Origin: Hypericum androsaemum
Taxonomy: Eukaryota > Streptophyta > Magnoliopsida > Malpighiales > Hypericaceae
Assembly: GCA_963995505.1 (NCBI GenBank)
Contig: OZ023186.1
Coordinates: 2,790,001 to 2,854,000 of the forward strand
Reading direction: 5' to 3'
Length of the DNA stretch: 64,000 nt
Both the position numbers and the translations under genes were made by a program. The notes below the pieces were generated by a model, which ran no database searches, was not told the DNA's origin, and saw only the letters and a program-made list of their open reading frames with translations. Positions 32,144-44,700 of this stretch are shown here, one piece after another (the first letter of the stretch is position 1; every line of letters starts with the position of its first letter).

Positions 32144-35100
32144 TCACCTATTGGTCAAAAACTCACGGGTGAGAAAGTCTGGGAGGGAATTATTTTCTCC
32201 TTTAATATATTCAATATCAAATTCAAAAATACTCAAAATAGCTTGCCAACGGGCAAAAATATGTTTGGAAGCTATATTTTGAACATCTTTTTGCAAGATT
32301 TCTTTAGCTGCTTGAGCATCAATACGTAATAAAAAATTTTGGTTCAAAAGATCACTTTGAAATTTAGTAATACATAAAACAATACTCAAAATCTCTTTTT
32401 TGATTGTGGGATATTTGCTTTGGGTGTCATTCCAATGGGCAGAAGTGAATGAGATGATATGCTCATGAATGTCTTTGCGTTGTTTAAGAATGCCACCATA
32501 ACCTATATCTGATGCATCAGTTTCAACAATTTTGAATGCAGATGGATCAGCAAGATGTAAGCAGGGAATGTGTGCAATCTGTTTTTTGATGCTTTGAACA
32601 ATTCGAGTATGCTCAGTAGTCCAGGGACTTGGATTTTTCTTTAATCTGTCATGAAGTGGTTTTATAACGCGATGAATATTGGGGAAAAATTCAAAAACAT
32701 AGTTGAGAGAACCCAAAAAGCGTTGGAGTTGCGTTTTTTCTAAGAGTTTATCAGGAAATTTGGAAGCAAAAGTAATAGAACGTTCAATGGGGGTGATAGT
32801 GCCCTGGCTGATATAATGGCCAAGAAAGCGGATTTTTGTTTGAAATAAAACAATTTTAGATTGAGATAAGACCAAACTATTTTTCTTAACAACATCAAAG
32901 AATGTGTTAAGATGTTTAAAATGTTGGTCAATGGATTTTGAAAAAATAAGGACATCATCAATGTAAACAATGCAAAATGATGTGAAAGGATTGAAAATAT
33001 CATTCATGATTTGTTGAAATTCGCTTGGGGCATTTTTTAAACCAAAAGGCATGACGTTCCACTCATACTGGCCAAAAGGAACAGTAAAAGCAGTTTTATA
33101 ACGGTCTTTGGGGTGGATCTGGATCTGCCAGAAGCCAGATTTCATGTCGAATTTGGAGAATATGAAAGAATCATGCAGACGATTTAACAAATCTTTTTTG
33201 TTGGGGATCGGATAACGGATCCATTTCAAAACGTTGTTAAGGGGTTTATAATTGATAACAAGACGTGGGACGCCTCGTTCAATTTCAGAGTTTTTGATGA
33301 CATAAAAGGCAGCACAACTCCAGGGGGATTTGGATTTAGAGATCAAACCCTTTTTCTCTAAATCGTGGATTTCATTTTTACATAAGTCAATCATTTCAGA
33401 GTTCATCTGAATAGGACGGGCTTTAGTAGGGATTTGTCGTTCAGAGAAGTGCGAGTCATAAGGAAGAGTGATAACATGTTTTTTTCTAGTCCAAAAAGCA
33501 TTAGGAAGATCAGAACAAAGCTCAATATGGAGATTGGTTTTGAAATTATCGATTTGGCGCTGAATAGTAGGATCAAGCAATTGTTGAGAAATACGTTGAA
33601 AATAAACGATATTTTTTGTGTCATGTAAATCATGTTCTTTGGAAGAGATTAAAGAATGGAGTAGGTTTAGTTTGCGTGTGATGGGTTTTTGTAAAAAGGG
33701 AAAAATCAATTTTCTTGAAATTGGAGTGTTAATTTTGAAAGAGATGCCTTCGTGATTAACTTTGTAAGGAGTAATAAGGTTGATAAACGGTGTTTCAATA
33801 ATGACAGTATGATTCATATTGGAGACGAGCAAAAATGTGGTTTTGATAAGTGTGTTGTTATTATTAATAAAAGCATCAGTTTTTTGGGTGATAAGCATTC
33901 TGGAATTGTTAGCGGCAGAAAGTTTTTCTTTAGTAGGGTCTAAAAATCGTTTGGGTACAAGACCATCTTTAATGCAATTGAGGTCAGCACCAGTATCAAA
34001 TAAAACAATAGTCTCAAGTTGAAAATCGTCAGAAAATTTTATAGTAATGGTAATAAGGTATTTGCGTGAAGTGATATGTTTAAGAACATGCAAAAATTCA
34101 TTTGGCTCAATGGTAGGATCATTGTCAGAATCACTGGAATCACCAGTAGTGGATTTGGTTAATAAGAGATTCTGGACGATCGTGTGTGTTTCTTGTTGCT
34201 GGCGGCGTAAGTCTTTAAGCTCAGTTTTGATAAGCTTGATTTCAGCTTGTAAAATAGGGATAGTTGGGAGAGAAGTTTTTTGACTCTGCCTTGTTTGAAG
34301 GATTTTGGTAAGATTGTAGGGAGTAGCCATAGAGGAGGAAGGTGAGTCGTCAATGGAGTTGAGGATTTTGGAAAGATAGGTTTTTCGTTTCGCGGGGTCT
34401 TCAACATCATTGGCCATGGCAAGTAAGAATTCTTGATCTTTAGTCAAGACATTGATCGATTTTTCTGAATCAGTTTCAGAGGAGGAATGGATGAGTTCGT
34501 CAAGTTGTTCGGATTCTTCAGTGATAGAGTCCGAATCGGAGTCGGAGTCATTGATCATTAAGGCAGATATCTGGGCAATAAGGTCAGGGGCAAGATTCAA
34601 GGCATGAAGTTTTTTGTTGAGACGACAATAGCGTTGAATATGGCCCTTTTTGCCACATTTGTGACAAACGGTATCTTTGAAGCGGTCGTCACCTTGTTTG
34701 AAGGATGTTTGTTTAGGATAACTCTTGGGAGAGGGTTTGTCGTATTTTCGGTTATATTTGTGTTTGGAAGAACGATGGAAACGTTGGGATTTGTGCTTAT
34801 GTTGAGAAGTCTTTGAGGAGGAAGGGCAATGGCAATCTTTGGAGTTTTGAGGTGTTTTAGAAATATCAAATTGATTGCAGAAAGAACCAAGTTCTTGCTT
34901 AGTCTGTCTCAATTCCTTTTTGATATTCTTTTGGAGCCTTAGATCTTGGCAGATCTGAAGTCCCTGTTGTTGGGTAATACTGATGAGTTCTCCGTAAGTA
35001 AGGGCTGCATAGTTGATAGGGGAGCCGTGGGTGGTTTTGAGAAATCGTCTAACCTTTTCGCCTAGCATAAAAGGTAGACCATCGATAAGCTTTTCCTTCC

Positions 35101-36475
35101 AAAAAGGCTGGTTGGAATCCTCGCGAAGCAAAACTCGCGTTTGGAAGGTGTTTTTGTAATGTTGGAAGTCGCTGAGTTTGTGACATTTGAGGTTGGAGAG
35201 AAGTTCAGCATTTTTGTCTTTGAGGTGAGATGGATCACCAATAAAGTGAAGTGATATGGCAAAGATTAGGGAAGAGACGGCATCAGGAATAGGTTGGCCT
35301 TCGGGTGTTAGGACCAATTCGTTGGATTCGTTATGCTGAAGGCTATTAAGGATTTCATCCCGTTGGGTGTCAGTGAGATAGAAATCCCACCATCCTTTGA
35401 GTTGGCCTGAAAATCCAGAAATAAGGATTTCGGCAATGGATTTGTCAGAGATAGACGTTTGGGTTTTGTAGGCATTGGCGGCCATTGTCATTTGTTGTAA
35501 GAGAGACAAAATGTTATATTCTGTCATGGCGTCAATATTCCATTCATAAATGGAATTGGCATTGAATTTGGCCTGGTTAAGGATGCTTGGCTTTTGCTCA
35601 AGAGCCATATCTGGGCCGGGGACAGGAGTTGAAGAAAAGATTCGTTGGGGCTCATGAATGTGATTTAGAAACGGCCGGAGGGAGGAAAGCAATTGGGTTG
35701 ACTCAGAATCAGAATCTTTGTCAAGAGTGTGAATAGCATTGGAAGATTGAGAGGGTGTATCTGCGGCTATAAGAGGGGAGGTAGGAGAGACCGTGATGCT
35801 GGAGATTTGGCGTCGGAGGATATCAGCAAAATCCCGATTTTCTTGGATCTGGCGGATACTCGATTGGGAAACTTTAAAAGGTTTAAAAATAGGTTGTTGG
35901 ATATTGGATACAGGAATTGATGGAGTGGGCGGAGATGATGAAGGTGAAGGTAGATGGCTTTCAATGCGCTCAAGTTGTTTTCCAATAGTACTTAAATGGG
36001 TGTTACAGAAGTTATTCTGGGCAATGATACGCCGAGAATTCTGTAAGACGTCATCAGTAGCAGTTTTATAAGGTGCAGCTTCAATGGGGTTGTTGGCGAT
36101 ATTCAGATTGATTTGTCTCAAGGGAGGATGGGGGGAGGATATGGTATCACCATTAGTGGTTTCCCATTGACTTTGATGGCTTTTAGAACGAGTGATGGGA
36201 TTGGTCGTTTTGGTAAAGGAATTATAAGAGTCAATCATCTCTTGGATACAAGTAGGCATGAGAAATTGTTCAAACCAGTCGAAAAATAAGATCTGGGTTC
36301 GATATTCCTCAAGAAATTCATAAAAAGAGGTTTGAGTCTGATCGCGTTCAGGTTTACAGAAGTTTCTGAAAAACCATTTGACTTTGGCTTTGTTGTGGTG
36401 AGCATTGAAGTCAGATCGGAGGAAATCCTTGTCAATGTGGAAAGGAATTTCCAGAACATTGAGTTCATTATGAAA
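32144..36475 (-). pseudogene. Viral ORF1 downstream part: coat protein, aspartic protease, reverse transcriptase, RNase H
   Basis: The frame is open from just after the stop at 36476-36478 to TGA at 32144; the first ATG is at 36259 (1371 codons from there). Domains in order, with residues counted from 36259: coat region with basic stretch and zinc knuckle CHKCGKKGHIQRYC (about 530-545), Asp/Ser-rich acidic segment, protease active site FDTGAD (about 755), RT with YIDD (about 1099) and FGLKNAPSEF, and RNase H with ETDASDIGYGG (about 1250). Key catalytic motifs are present. No internal stop was seen in this part, unusual for an old viral fossil. It is in the same frame as the movement region upstream and is probably the rest of one polyprotein. 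Labelled pseudogene because of the stop and host context. Confidence 0.88.
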
Positions 36476-37684
36476 TTATTGGTTCTCAGTGATTTGAGAA
36501 GGCGTTGGGGAAGAAGGAGGGGATTCTTCGTTGTCAGGGGCTTTATTTTGGGTATAAATAGGATGGGAAATTTGGGAACGATAGTGGACATGTTGTAAAG
36601 TAGGATTAGGAAGATCGGAAGTTGAAAATCTGGGCTTATCAGGGAGGTGTATGACAGGTGGGAGGTGGGAAGCTCCTAACTGTGATACTCTGCCGAGATT
36701 TTGGATCGATGAGGTCATACTTTCGCTACGAGAAAAGGAGGGATTCCCTGTGGATCTCGAGCTTGAAGGTCGATTAAAAGTGATACCAACAGTACCGCCA
36801 GAATAGCGATTGATGCGTGAAACATCATTGCTAGGTTGGGGTTCAATAGGTTTGGTCTCAGAGTGATCCATGTCCTCTAAGATCCATTCGTCAGGAAGGG
36901 TAACATCCCTCCACTGGATAGCTTTAGGTGTGACGGTGTTGGCGCGTGTGAAATCAGTTTGTAATAAAACGGTTTGGCCTTTGGTGGATTGAAAACGATG
37001 CTTTGTTGCAAACGCAGAAATCATGGCTTTATAATGGACTTTAAAACTTAAGGAAATATTCACGGTACCATGCATGAGAGCGTAATTAAAAGTTTTCAAT
37101 TGGAGAGTTAGAGCATGAAGAATGTTAGGATCACGTAAAGATAAGGCGAGATTGGGATGGCAATCAAAAGATAACGGGCCACCGGCGAGACTGGACTCGA
37201 CGGAGCTCATAAGGGAGTCTTTAAAACGGAGATGTCTTGCATCCCTTAAGATAGCAAGGATGGATGCGTCAAGACCGGCAATAGTCAGGGGTATAATACC
37301 AACATGGACTAGACCGATATGAATGAAGTTGAAACCTTTTTTGCTATGACTTTGAAGAGAATCTTTGGACAATAGTTGAAAAGTTTCAATGGGTTTGGAA
37401 ACTGACATAGAATGCTCTTCTTGTTTGATAACATAATCATGCCTTAAAAACGGGTTTTTTGAAACGTGATAAATGTCATGCTTTGAAATCTTTGGTAGTT
37501 TCCAGTTATCAATGCAACCTTTAAAATCTTCAATGATCAGTTCATTACTATTTATACGACTTTGTGCGTTACTAGGCTCAGCCAGTTCATGAGCAGATGA
37601 GATGCATGAAGCATTATTGCAAGAAAACGGATCCATAGATGACATTAGATGCAATATGCAGATGCAAAGAGAATATACCAGCAC
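36476..37684 (-). pseudogene. Viral ORF1 upstream part: movement protein region
   Basis: 402 codons ending at a TAA (36478-36476) that lies in the same frame as the coat/protease/RT part. The central region (about residues 110-220: FIHIGLVHVGIIPLTIAGLD, then ILRDARHLRFKDSLMSSVES) has the pattern of 30K-superfamily movement proteins, which open plasmodesmata for cell-to-cell spread. A Ser/Pro-rich linker follows. The first Met is at 37684, but internal Mets (MSSMDPF) are alternative starts. The single stop is the only visible break between the two halves of ORF1. Confidence 0.75.
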
Positions 37685-38062
37685 AAAGCCAATGGTCTAA
37701 CGGCCACACTTCGGGACTTACTGCCTGCTACCATGCATGGTCTAACCAAACTCTTAACAGATGCAGATGCAACCTTAGCCAGCCATGAAGGCGGTTCTAC
37801 AATGAATGCAATATGCAGCTAAAATGCTACAGTGAATTTGACTTTGCTACAGTAACACACTATTCCTATAAATAGTAAGTTGATGAATGAAGGCAAGAAA
37901 GATGCACAAACATGAGTTCTACCTTGATAGAAACTTTTGTTTGCGAAGCACCAAAGAGTTCTAACCCTGGAGAGCCCAAATGGAGGCACTTCTAAAAAGT
38001 TCTATCGAAGGTACGTTCGAACGATATGCACATGGCCATGAAGGCGGTTCTACGATACGCAC

Positions 38063-38077
38063 ATGGCTCTGATACCA
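38063..38077 (-). promoter_or_regulatory. Viral minus-strand primer-binding site (initiator tRNA-Met)
   Basis: The minus strand reads TGGTATCAGAGCCAT, complementary to the 3' end of plant initiator tRNA-Met. It lies about 380 bp before the movement region. Part of the same site with its upstream CGCACCCTC recurs at the left end (30064-30077), consistent with integration of a circular or greater-than-unit genome opened near this point. Confidence 0.85.
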
Positions 38078-38096
38078 GAGGGTGCGCACCGTGATG

Positions 38097-38264
38097 CTGG
38101 AGTCATAAGGCAATCCCAAACACAATCCCTTCTCTTTGTTGAGAGAGATTACCACCGACAAGACCCTACCATTGCCGCAGCCCGTATCTTCCCACCTGGA
38201 CAGCATACTATCCCTTATGACTCCCACAAATTGTTAACCTACTATGCCTCTATCCTCGAACATC
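38097..38264 (+). pseudogene. Inverted fragment of viral ORF2
   Basis: The plus strand encodes QTQSLLFVERDYHRQDPT and continues to TYYASILEH, matching minus-strand ORF2 around 31830-31640 with small differences. In this fragment the frame is continuous at the site where the main copy is shifted. It is in opposite orientation to the main viral copy, so it comes from a rearranged second copy. Confidence 0.82.
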
Positions 38265-38265
38265 A

Positions 38266-38350
38266 CGGACCCAGATTTGGTCCGTTCTCCGGATCAATCG
38301 GTCTGACCAGTCAGACTGATTGATCCGGAGAACGGACCAAAATCTGGGTC
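38266..38350. repeat. 85-bp near-perfect palindrome at the viral junction
   Basis: Arms cggacccagatttggtccgt... and its complement ...acggaccaaaatctgggtcg flank a centre (ggtctgaccagtcagact) that is itself palindromic. It starts directly after the inverted ORF2 fragment. It could form a hairpin in RNA or a cruciform in DNA. Confidence 0.88.
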
Positions 38351-38727
38351 GCTATCCGGGTCGTTTTTAAAAACAATGGTAAATTTTATGATGCTTCTAT
38401 TCTATAGTCTTCAACACTATACAATCCGGTATCGCGCTATCGGCGACTGATTTGGGGTTTTTTTTGGGTTAAAAACTGGTAAGTATTTTTTTTCGGCTAA
38501 AACCGCTCCAACCCGGGTGACAAGCCATCCGGCTGGACCGGATTTCGAACGGTTCAACCGAATTACCGGTAGAAGCTAAAACGACGAACCCATTAACCGA
38601 ACGACAGGTCACACACCCCACCCCAAAACCCTTCGTCTGACTAAAACCCTGCGACACCATCTCCTCTCCTCTCCTCTCTTCTCCCTGTTAGTTTTTGCGT
38701 CTCCTGGTTTAGAGAGTGAAAAGGGGA

Positions 38728-38768
38728 AGAAGAAGAAGAAGAAGAAGAAGAAGAAGAAGAAGAAGAAG
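38728..38768 (+). repeat. AAG trinucleotide microsatellite
   Basis: About 13 uninterrupted aag units directly before the ATG of the helicase locus, probably within its 5' UTR. Confidence 0.9.
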
Positions 38769-41700
38769 ATGGCAGTGGACAAGGACAAGGTCCAGGAAGA
38801 AGCTTCCTTTATCCGCTTCTGCAAGTTCGTTCTGGGCTGGGACTACTTTCGCCTCCTCAACGATGACGCCCAAGTAAACCCTCTTTCCCCTTTTCTTAGA
38901 ACGGAGCTTACTTGGTTGTTTAACCTTAAAGTTCGAAGCTTTATGTGTTTTGTTTGTATCATGCCCTTTTTAATTGTACAGAGGAAACAAAAGAAGAAGA
39001 AAAATGGCGGTGATGATGATGGGAAGGATGACGGTGGGGCGGGTTTAAGGGAAGTGAAGAATATTTACAAGGATGTTGATGATTACCTATCCACTCTTTA
39101 GCCGCTTCTATTTGAAGAGGTTAAGGCTAATATTACCCAGTCCAAGGGCGACGAAGAAGATCTCTTTCGTGTCCTCTGTTTTTTTTGCGCGAATGTGTGA
39201 GGAGGAAAGATGTGATCTTTCTTTGTTTTTGTTGGGTGTTGTTGCGGCCACTTGGGTTATGAGGCTTGTTATGGAGTGGAATGAGGTTGATGGATTTTTG
39301 CTGCCCGCGGTTACTTATGAGGTGATGATGAAGAAGAGAGGAGGTTATCACAGAATGATCTCTTGCTGCTTTCAAGAGAGAAGGTAATTGACTTACGGAG
39401 CAGTTGATTTTTTTTTCTCCTGAATGTTGTAGCATTTCTGCATCTTGCGGTGGTTGCATTGTTAACTGAGTTGTGCAGGCTTCGAGGGTTTCTTTATAAT
39501 TCTGCATGGCTTTCACTTGTTGCAGTTTGAGGGTGATGCTCGAAAGCTTCCAACAACATACGCGTTTGTCTTGGTGGAACACCACCAGCGTCACCTTCTC
39601 AGACTTAGGATGTATTTAGGCGGAGAGATTGTGAATTTTAACAAAGATGTTGGTGAACCTAGTCAGAGGCTGTTGAACATGCGATCTCTAATTACTTCTT
39701 CCCTACAACCACAAGAGAAGCCGCTGTTCAGCCTTAAGGCAAGAAGTTTGCCTATCCTGCTTCCCTTACAAGTCTTATGCTTTGGTAACTTGGTTTGCAT
39801 CTAGAAGTTTGTGGAACATTGCGCCTCTTGCAAATAAGGCATAAATCACATCATCTGGCTATAAAACTTTTCTTCCTCTGGCATGCCTGTATCATGTCTC
39901 TTTTTCGTCTGGTGGAAAATTTGCCACCTTTCAGGCTGCAACTATGTTCTGATGTGTGTTGGATCCTTTTGAAGGCTGATTTTTTTTCCACACATTGGGA
40001 TATCTGATTTTTTCCTTGCTCTGTGGTTGATTTTAGTCGATACTCAGCTTGTTTTGTTACACACAAATACTAGGGTGTTTCTACCTTTTCTTCTGATTTT
40101 CAAGACCTTTGTAATATGATAGAGAATTTGGGAGGAATTTAGTTGACCACATTCCAGAAACTATTAACAGTGTCCCAGGACGAGTGTACCTCGTTCTATG
40201 CAGTGAGACTCTTGACTTGATGTTGTAGCTAGTCAATCTCAAATCATGTCGATCATTACTTTCATCTCTGAGCATCCTCAATATGAAAAGCACCTTCTTC
40301 CCCCTTTTCTCGCGAGTCCCTTTTCTGGTATATTGCTCAAGTACTGTTCATAAAAGTAAGCAAAATACTAATTTAAGTCCAAATGTGACGTGCTGACCTT
40401 ACCTTTCTTTTTTTATGATTCAAACTTTACTGCTTTCAAGTGGCTTTTCCTATGCATGCAATTGTTTTCAGACGAATAGCATGACCAAGCACAGTGGCTA
40501 CGTGCTATCATCTTTTTCTTCTTCATGACATGCTCAAGTATCTCAACCTTTTTTGATAATTCATTTTTCTGTTTTTCATGAACTAACATCTTCCGCAGAT
40601 TTGCAGTTTGTCCACTATTTCTCGTGAATACTTTGCTCTGAGGTCGATCAGCTCTCTTCCTTTCAAGGATCTTATCCTATCAGCTTCTCTTAAAAGCTCT
40701 AGCTTTGCAGACCAGTCATGGAAAGTTTCTGGACCCCTGCGTGAGTTTCTTGGAGAAAGTCTTAATAAGTCACAACTAGAAGCGATTGATGTGAGTTTGT
40801 AATGAAGTGGTGCTAATACTTTCACTCGTTTTTCCAGGGTTTGGAGTTTTTAGTGATTAACTTGCTTTACAATTCACGAATTACAGAAGTAATATGCTTT
40901 TCGATTGTGTGTCTCGTGAGAATGAAAAATCAAATTTGATGGTTTGGACTTTATAATGCATTCTTTGATTATCTTATTATAGTTTTTTTCGAGGAATTCA
41001 TTTGTCTAAAATCTGTTGAAGGGAGGAATGACGATTTATGGATTTGCTTGTTTTGTGTAAATGCTTAGATGTTCATTTTAATTAAACAGACTTCAAATTT
41101 TGCACGTGGGTCTGTCGCGTAAACCATTTGTATTGATTCAGGTTACCCTTCTATTCTCTTGGTGCTTGTTTTAGGTATTACTGTTGATTCAAGTAGACCA
41201 ACAAAACCTTAGTTCCTTCATTGCTTGTATCAAGCATTTTCCTTCTTGGCAAAGTCGCCCTTCAGTCGCTGGAATGCTACAGTTGGTAGTATTTACATCT
41301 GCATTGTGCCTTTAAAGTTTTTTTGGAGATTGTGAAGTATTAGTTTCAATAATGCGCGTATATGTTGTGAAGTATTGGCATCTTTCTTTTCAATTGGATA
41401 TATGATAAAACTGAAAGCCAATTTTGGTTTATCAATCTATTAATTACCTGAACTGAAAGACGAAGCTTTGAATATTCATCAACTTATAGCTAATGATTTT
41501 GCCTGTACATGATTATATATATTTTTTTAAAGAGTGATATCTTGCTTTTATTTTACTTAACTACATAGAATTGACATTTCTAAGTTTTTGTAGGGCCCTC
41601 CAGGAACAGGGAAAACACAAACTATACTTGCTCTGCTCAGTGCAATTTTGCATGCGACTCCAGCGAGAATCCACTCGAAGTACTTGCATTAAGGACACTT

Positions 41701-44700
41701 TTTTCCCTCTAGCAATTGATTATTAAGCCGACTTGTCTGTTAACTGTCCGGTAAAGAGAGTAAAAAAATGGTGGGAGCACCACCGTATCAGATACTTATT
41801 TTCTTCTGGACACTGCAGGGGTGAGTTGCGTGGAAGCAGAACTAGTACTGAGCTATTTACACCGGAAAAGTATGGATTGCTCACCTAATCTTCTTCTTCC
41901 ATTTTTCTCTTTATCTGCATATATTTGCAAACAATCAAGCTCCAGCATCTGTTTCCTAGATGTCTGGTTCTTGATATTGACTTCTGCTGCTGGAATTCGG
42001 GTTAGTTTCTCTAGGTATTTCAAACTTTCTGCTGCTGAATCTCTTCAGTTTGTGAAATTATTTTTCTGGGTTTATAGGTTATGTTGATATGGAGTAGTTT
42101 GTTTCTATTGGCTTAGTTCATTTTTTCTGTTTCTATAATAACCTGGTTTAGCAATCGGTAACTTCCCCTCGAAAGAAAAAGCAACCAGCAACCAAAATAA
42201 CTGTTACTTCACGTCAGACAGGTTACCATAGTTGACTAAAACCATTACAGATGATAAGAATCCCTTTTCCCTTTCTTAATGAACTCGAAATTTGCATCAT
42301 GCGCAGGTACAACCATTGGGTGCGTGCCTCTCCATGGTTGTATGGCCAAAACCCTAGAGATTTGATTATGCCCATAGATGGTGATGATGGTTTTTTTCCT
42401 ACGTCAGGTAATGAGTTGGTAAGTGAAGTCATTGTCCTCATTGCAAGATATTACCGAAGTTCTAACATTAAATTTGACAGAAACCAGAGGTAGTTGCTTC
42501 AAGTCGGAAATATCGTGTACGCGTGTTGGTTTGTGCTCCATCAAACTCTGCACTTGACGAGATTATATTGCGTCTTCTTGCAAACGGTACCTTTTGTCTC
42601 ATGCTGTCATATGCTTTTATCATTTTGTTTCAGATTGTTGTAGTGGGTATGTATTATCAGAACATCTTTACCTTAACATTTGGGTTCTTGTTACCCACTT
42701 GTCCTTTCTTGGGATACAATGTGAGTTAGAAGTCATTGACATTGCAGGTATTCGTGATGAAAATAAGCGTACATATAATCCCAAAATTGTTCGTGTTGGA
42801 CTTAAAGCTCATCATTCTGTGAAGTCAGTCAGCATGGATTATCTTGTATGCCTCTTGGTTCCAGATGAAAGCATTTCTTCATTTTTTTTTCCTGTATTTT
42901 ATCAATGGTTGTTCATGTTTTATATCGTTGACAGAAAGGTTCATGAAATTATCTGTTGTCACATTGAACTTGAGAAGAGTAGATTGTACTTGAGCTGCAA
43001 TATCAACCGTAAAGAATTAAGGACAGATATTTTTTATGAAAGAGGGATTTCCTCATGGCCTTGTGGTCCTCGGCCGGAGTTTATTTGCTATTGCTAGAGA
43101 GAATGAAAACTAAGCTTTCAACTAGAATAATGCCAAGAGATTAGCTTTGCATCACAGTATCATTTTCTCTGCTGTTTTGGAATTTTCCCTCTCATTTTTT
43201 GCAACTTCTCTACAGATATTGTGTATTTATGTACATATATATGTATACTTGCACACAATTTGTCAGACAGAACTTGTTTCCGTAGTTAATTTGGATATCT
43301 AAAACTTTGACATTGATCAATATCAGGTGAAACAAAAACAAGGTGAGTCAACTCCTGCCAAACAGAATTCCGGATCAACAGGAGGGGACTCGGATAGTAT
43401 CCGCTCTGCTATTCTTGACGAAGCTGCAATTGTAAGCAGATTCAGTCTTCTTAAGATGGAACTTTGTGTCTTAAAAGTTTCTGCTTTGACCTGTTTGAAT
43501 CTGCAGGTCTTCTCCACTCTTAGCTTCAGTGGCTCAGTTCTACTTGGTAAAATGAACACCTTTGATGTCGTCATAATAGATGAAGCGGCACAAGCTGTAA
43601 GTATCTGTTTCCTTCCACATTTGAAACAATCCTTTCCATAATCATTCTTTTGTGTCCACACCGGAACAACTTGCGAATTGAGTTGTCACATGCCTACCGC
43701 TAAAAGAATTACACATCTTCTAGAATAACTGAACAACCTCACATAATCAACCTATGAGTGCCTCAACAAGTATTTTTCTGGTAATGAATGTTAATCTGAT
43801 GATAACTGTTATAAGCCTTGGTAAATTTTCCTAGAATAGGTGGAACCAGCTACTCTTGTTCCTTTGGCAAGTGGATGCAAACAAGTATTTCTGGTACTTC
43901 TCGTATATCTTCTATCTATGATGTTAATTATGCTTTTTTTACTCTAGAGAAGCAATTGTTATTGCAGTTCGAGTTGCATTCTGTTATCTCACATCTGATT
44001 TTTTTAGGTTGGTGATCCAGTCCAATTACCAGCTACAGTAATTTCCTCGGTTGCTGGTAAATATGGGTAAGAATCGTTATGATGTTACACGTTTCTAATT
44101 TACTTGTCCAATTCGGACTACGCATTGGTTTTCTTCTTGGAAGCAATCCCTCATTCTCTGTTCCTCTCATTTACAGTTATGGTACGAGTTTGTTTGAAAG
44201 ATTTCAGAGAGCTGGTTACCCGGTGAATATGTTGAAGACGCAGTATCGGATGCACCCCGAGGTCAGTTTGAAAGTTCTAGATGCTGTTTTATTTGGAAAT
44301 GCAACTGAACAACATATGTTCGTGCTAATTTGCTTAGTTTAGCTGTTGCACTATAAGCATGATAAACTAATAGTCCAATGTAAGCCAGTCAGTAGCCTAT
44401 AGCCGCTATTGTTGCAATCATACTCGGATTCCACCTGGAAAGTTCAACGAGGCTGTATTACATTGATTTCAGAAAGAAAAACCCTTTACCTGGAATAAGA
44501 ATATACAACCAGCCACTTGCTTTTTCATTCTAATAAGGTATATTTTTTTTAATTATAGATCAGGAGCTTTCCTTCAGTTGAGTTAATGAGGCTCTGGAGG
44601 ATGCTGAAGATCTTGATAGCAAGACGGCGCGTGACTGGCATAAGTACCGCTGCTTCGCTCCTTTTGTGTTCTTTGATATACATGAAGGGAAAGAGTCCCA

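Larger units (their letters stand above)
30064..38264 (-). mobile_element. Endogenous pararetrovirus (Caulimoviridae, florendovirus-like)
   Basis: This is one near-unit-length viral genome on the minus strand plus a small inverted fragment at its right end. Order in the viral sense: initiator tRNA-Met primer-binding site (38077-38063), leader, movement-protein region (37684-36476), coat protein/protease/RT/RNase H region (36475-32144), a second large ORF of unknown function (32140-30823), tandem repeats, TATA box (30340-30334), then the left end. The left end stops within the same site (tggta at 30068-30064). Movement, coat, protease, RT and RNase H in a single long frame followed by a second ORF of unknown role is the organisation described for florendoviruses. 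Both coding regions carry breaks, so this copy is a fossil, though a well-preserved one. Confidence 0.88.
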
